Positions 6,276-6,831 of a stretch of 6,831 nt of DNA are shown here, one piece after another. A program made the position numbers and the translations under genes. The notes below the pieces were generated by a model. That model had not been told where the DNA came from. It saw only the letters and a program-made list of their open reading frames with translations, and made no database searches. This DNA comes from Alphaproteobacteria bacterium (GTDB lineage: Bacteria; Pseudomonadota; Alphaproteobacteria; Sphingomonadales; Emcibacteraceae): assembly GCA_002401545.1 (NCBI GenBank), contig NVTJ01000073.1:4485-11315 (forward strand), in the 5' to 3' direction. Each line of letters begins with the position of its first letter. Position 1 is the stretch's first letter.

Positions 6276-6831
6276 ATTTTTTTCCTTCTATTAACTCTAT
6301 TATGTACTGTCTCAATTTAGCTTGCAAATCTTTGACTTCCTCACTTTCATCAAGTGAAGGAAAATCTATTACAGCCATTTTAACAGGGTGATTCCCACTT
6401 AGGAACGATATTGCCGCTCTACGAAACATTTGCTGTTCAATCTCAATGTCAGATAGACCTTTTGGATAATAAATACTTTTCTTCAAATGAACTTTGTCAA
6501 ACTTGTATTTTAAAGACTTAGATATTTCATAGAGTAAATTAATAAATTTATCGTCATGTGTTGTACTCCAGTTTTTGAGCTCTTGATCATATTTTTTCTG
6601 GTCTTCTATAGAAGCGTCTGCATCAGGTGATTTAGGTGAGGATACATGAGAATCCATATATTCGCGCCATTTTTCGGTGACAGAATCATCTTTAAACTCC
6701 AGATCAATCATATTTAGTGCGGCAACATGTGAGGGATCTATTCGTGTCGCACGAGTAGACATAAGCATCTTGAAGATTTGCACCCTTCTCTCTTTTTTTT
6801 CCTCCCAGACTTTAAGGTGCTTTTGTACTTG
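6232..6831 (-). CDS. DUF6680-type protein of unknown function, 5' end cut by window edge
   Basis: The frame stays open from the stop at 6232-6234 to the right edge, giving 199 residues, so the true start lies outside. It resembles the DUF6680 family as I remember it. The fragment opens with QVQKHLKVWEEKKERR (a charged, probably helical linker), then IFKMLMSTRATRID and HVAALNMIDLEF. Further on come NLLYEISKSLKYKFDKVHLK, YYPKG, and a C-terminal helix ending near LIEGKK. Known members often start with a membrane-spanning helix just before the V-Q-x-Q-K segment; here that part would be off the edge. The GTG at 6783 is an in-frame valine inside the conserved region and not a likely start. The gene is far more AT-rich than its neighbours (14 G/C in 60 bases at 6481-6540, against 38 of 60 at 5701-5760) and lies on the opposite strand to the rightward operon. 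That suggests separate origin. Function is unknown. Confidence 0.78.
   Translation of the reverse strand, partial: QVQKHLKVWEEKKERRVQIFKMLMSTRATRIDPSHVAALNMIDLEFKDDSVTEKWREYMDSHVSSPKSPDADASIEDQKKYDQELKNWSTTHDDKFINLLYEISKSLKYKFDKVHLKKSIYYPKGLSDIEIEQQMFRRAAISFLSGNHPVKMAVIDFPSLDESEEVKDLQAKLRQYIIELIEGKKSISVSISDPKEKLR

Noticed and set aside
6781..6783. GTG at 6783 as the start of the DUF6680-type gene
   Set aside because: The frame continues upstream to the window edge with residues that fit the family (VQ-x-K and a charged linker), so the GTG is probably an internal valine.

Overview
The window looks like a piece of a Gram-negative, probably proteobacterial, chromosome of roughly 50% GC. The evidence is a three-part TRAP transporter with a signal-peptide-bearing binding protein, tightly packed operons and AGG-type ribosome binding sites. 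I cannot name the species; an aquatic alphaproteobacterium is a guess.

Layout. Two operons diverge from a short control region at about 4083-4218. The leftward operon starts with a dihydropyrimidinase/D-hydantoinase-like amidohydrolase (2610-4082). It continues with the TRAP substrate-binding protein (1563-2600), the small TRAP permease (1073-1570) and the large TRAP permease, which runs off the left edge (1-1076). The rightward operon holds a two-module VOC-fold protein (4219-5133) and, 2 bases on, a nitrilase-superfamily protein (5136-6179). Nine bases later a well-placed start opens a 28-codon reading frame resembling a bare signal peptide (6189-6275), perhaps the stump of a third gene. 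The right end (6232-6831) carries a convergent, strikingly AT-rich gene of the DUF6680 type, whose 5' end is outside the window.

How the genes may work together (inference). The TRAP system would import an organic acid or amide-containing compound using an ion gradient. The amidohydrolase, which keeps all its metal ligands and the hydantoinase tyrosine, would open a cyclic amide. In known hydantoin and pyrimidine pathways the next step is an N-carbamoyl hydrolase of the nitrilase superfamily, and one sits across the divergent promoter here. However, that protein appears to have lost two of its three catalytic residues (Lys to Arg, Cys to Ser). Its VOC partner also keeps only part of a metal site. 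So the locus looks like a hydantoinase-type uptake-and-cleavage system paired with two enzyme-fold proteins of altered or lost chemistry. That is the most interesting feature of the window. No regulator gene, RNA gene, CRISPR array or complete mobile element is visible.
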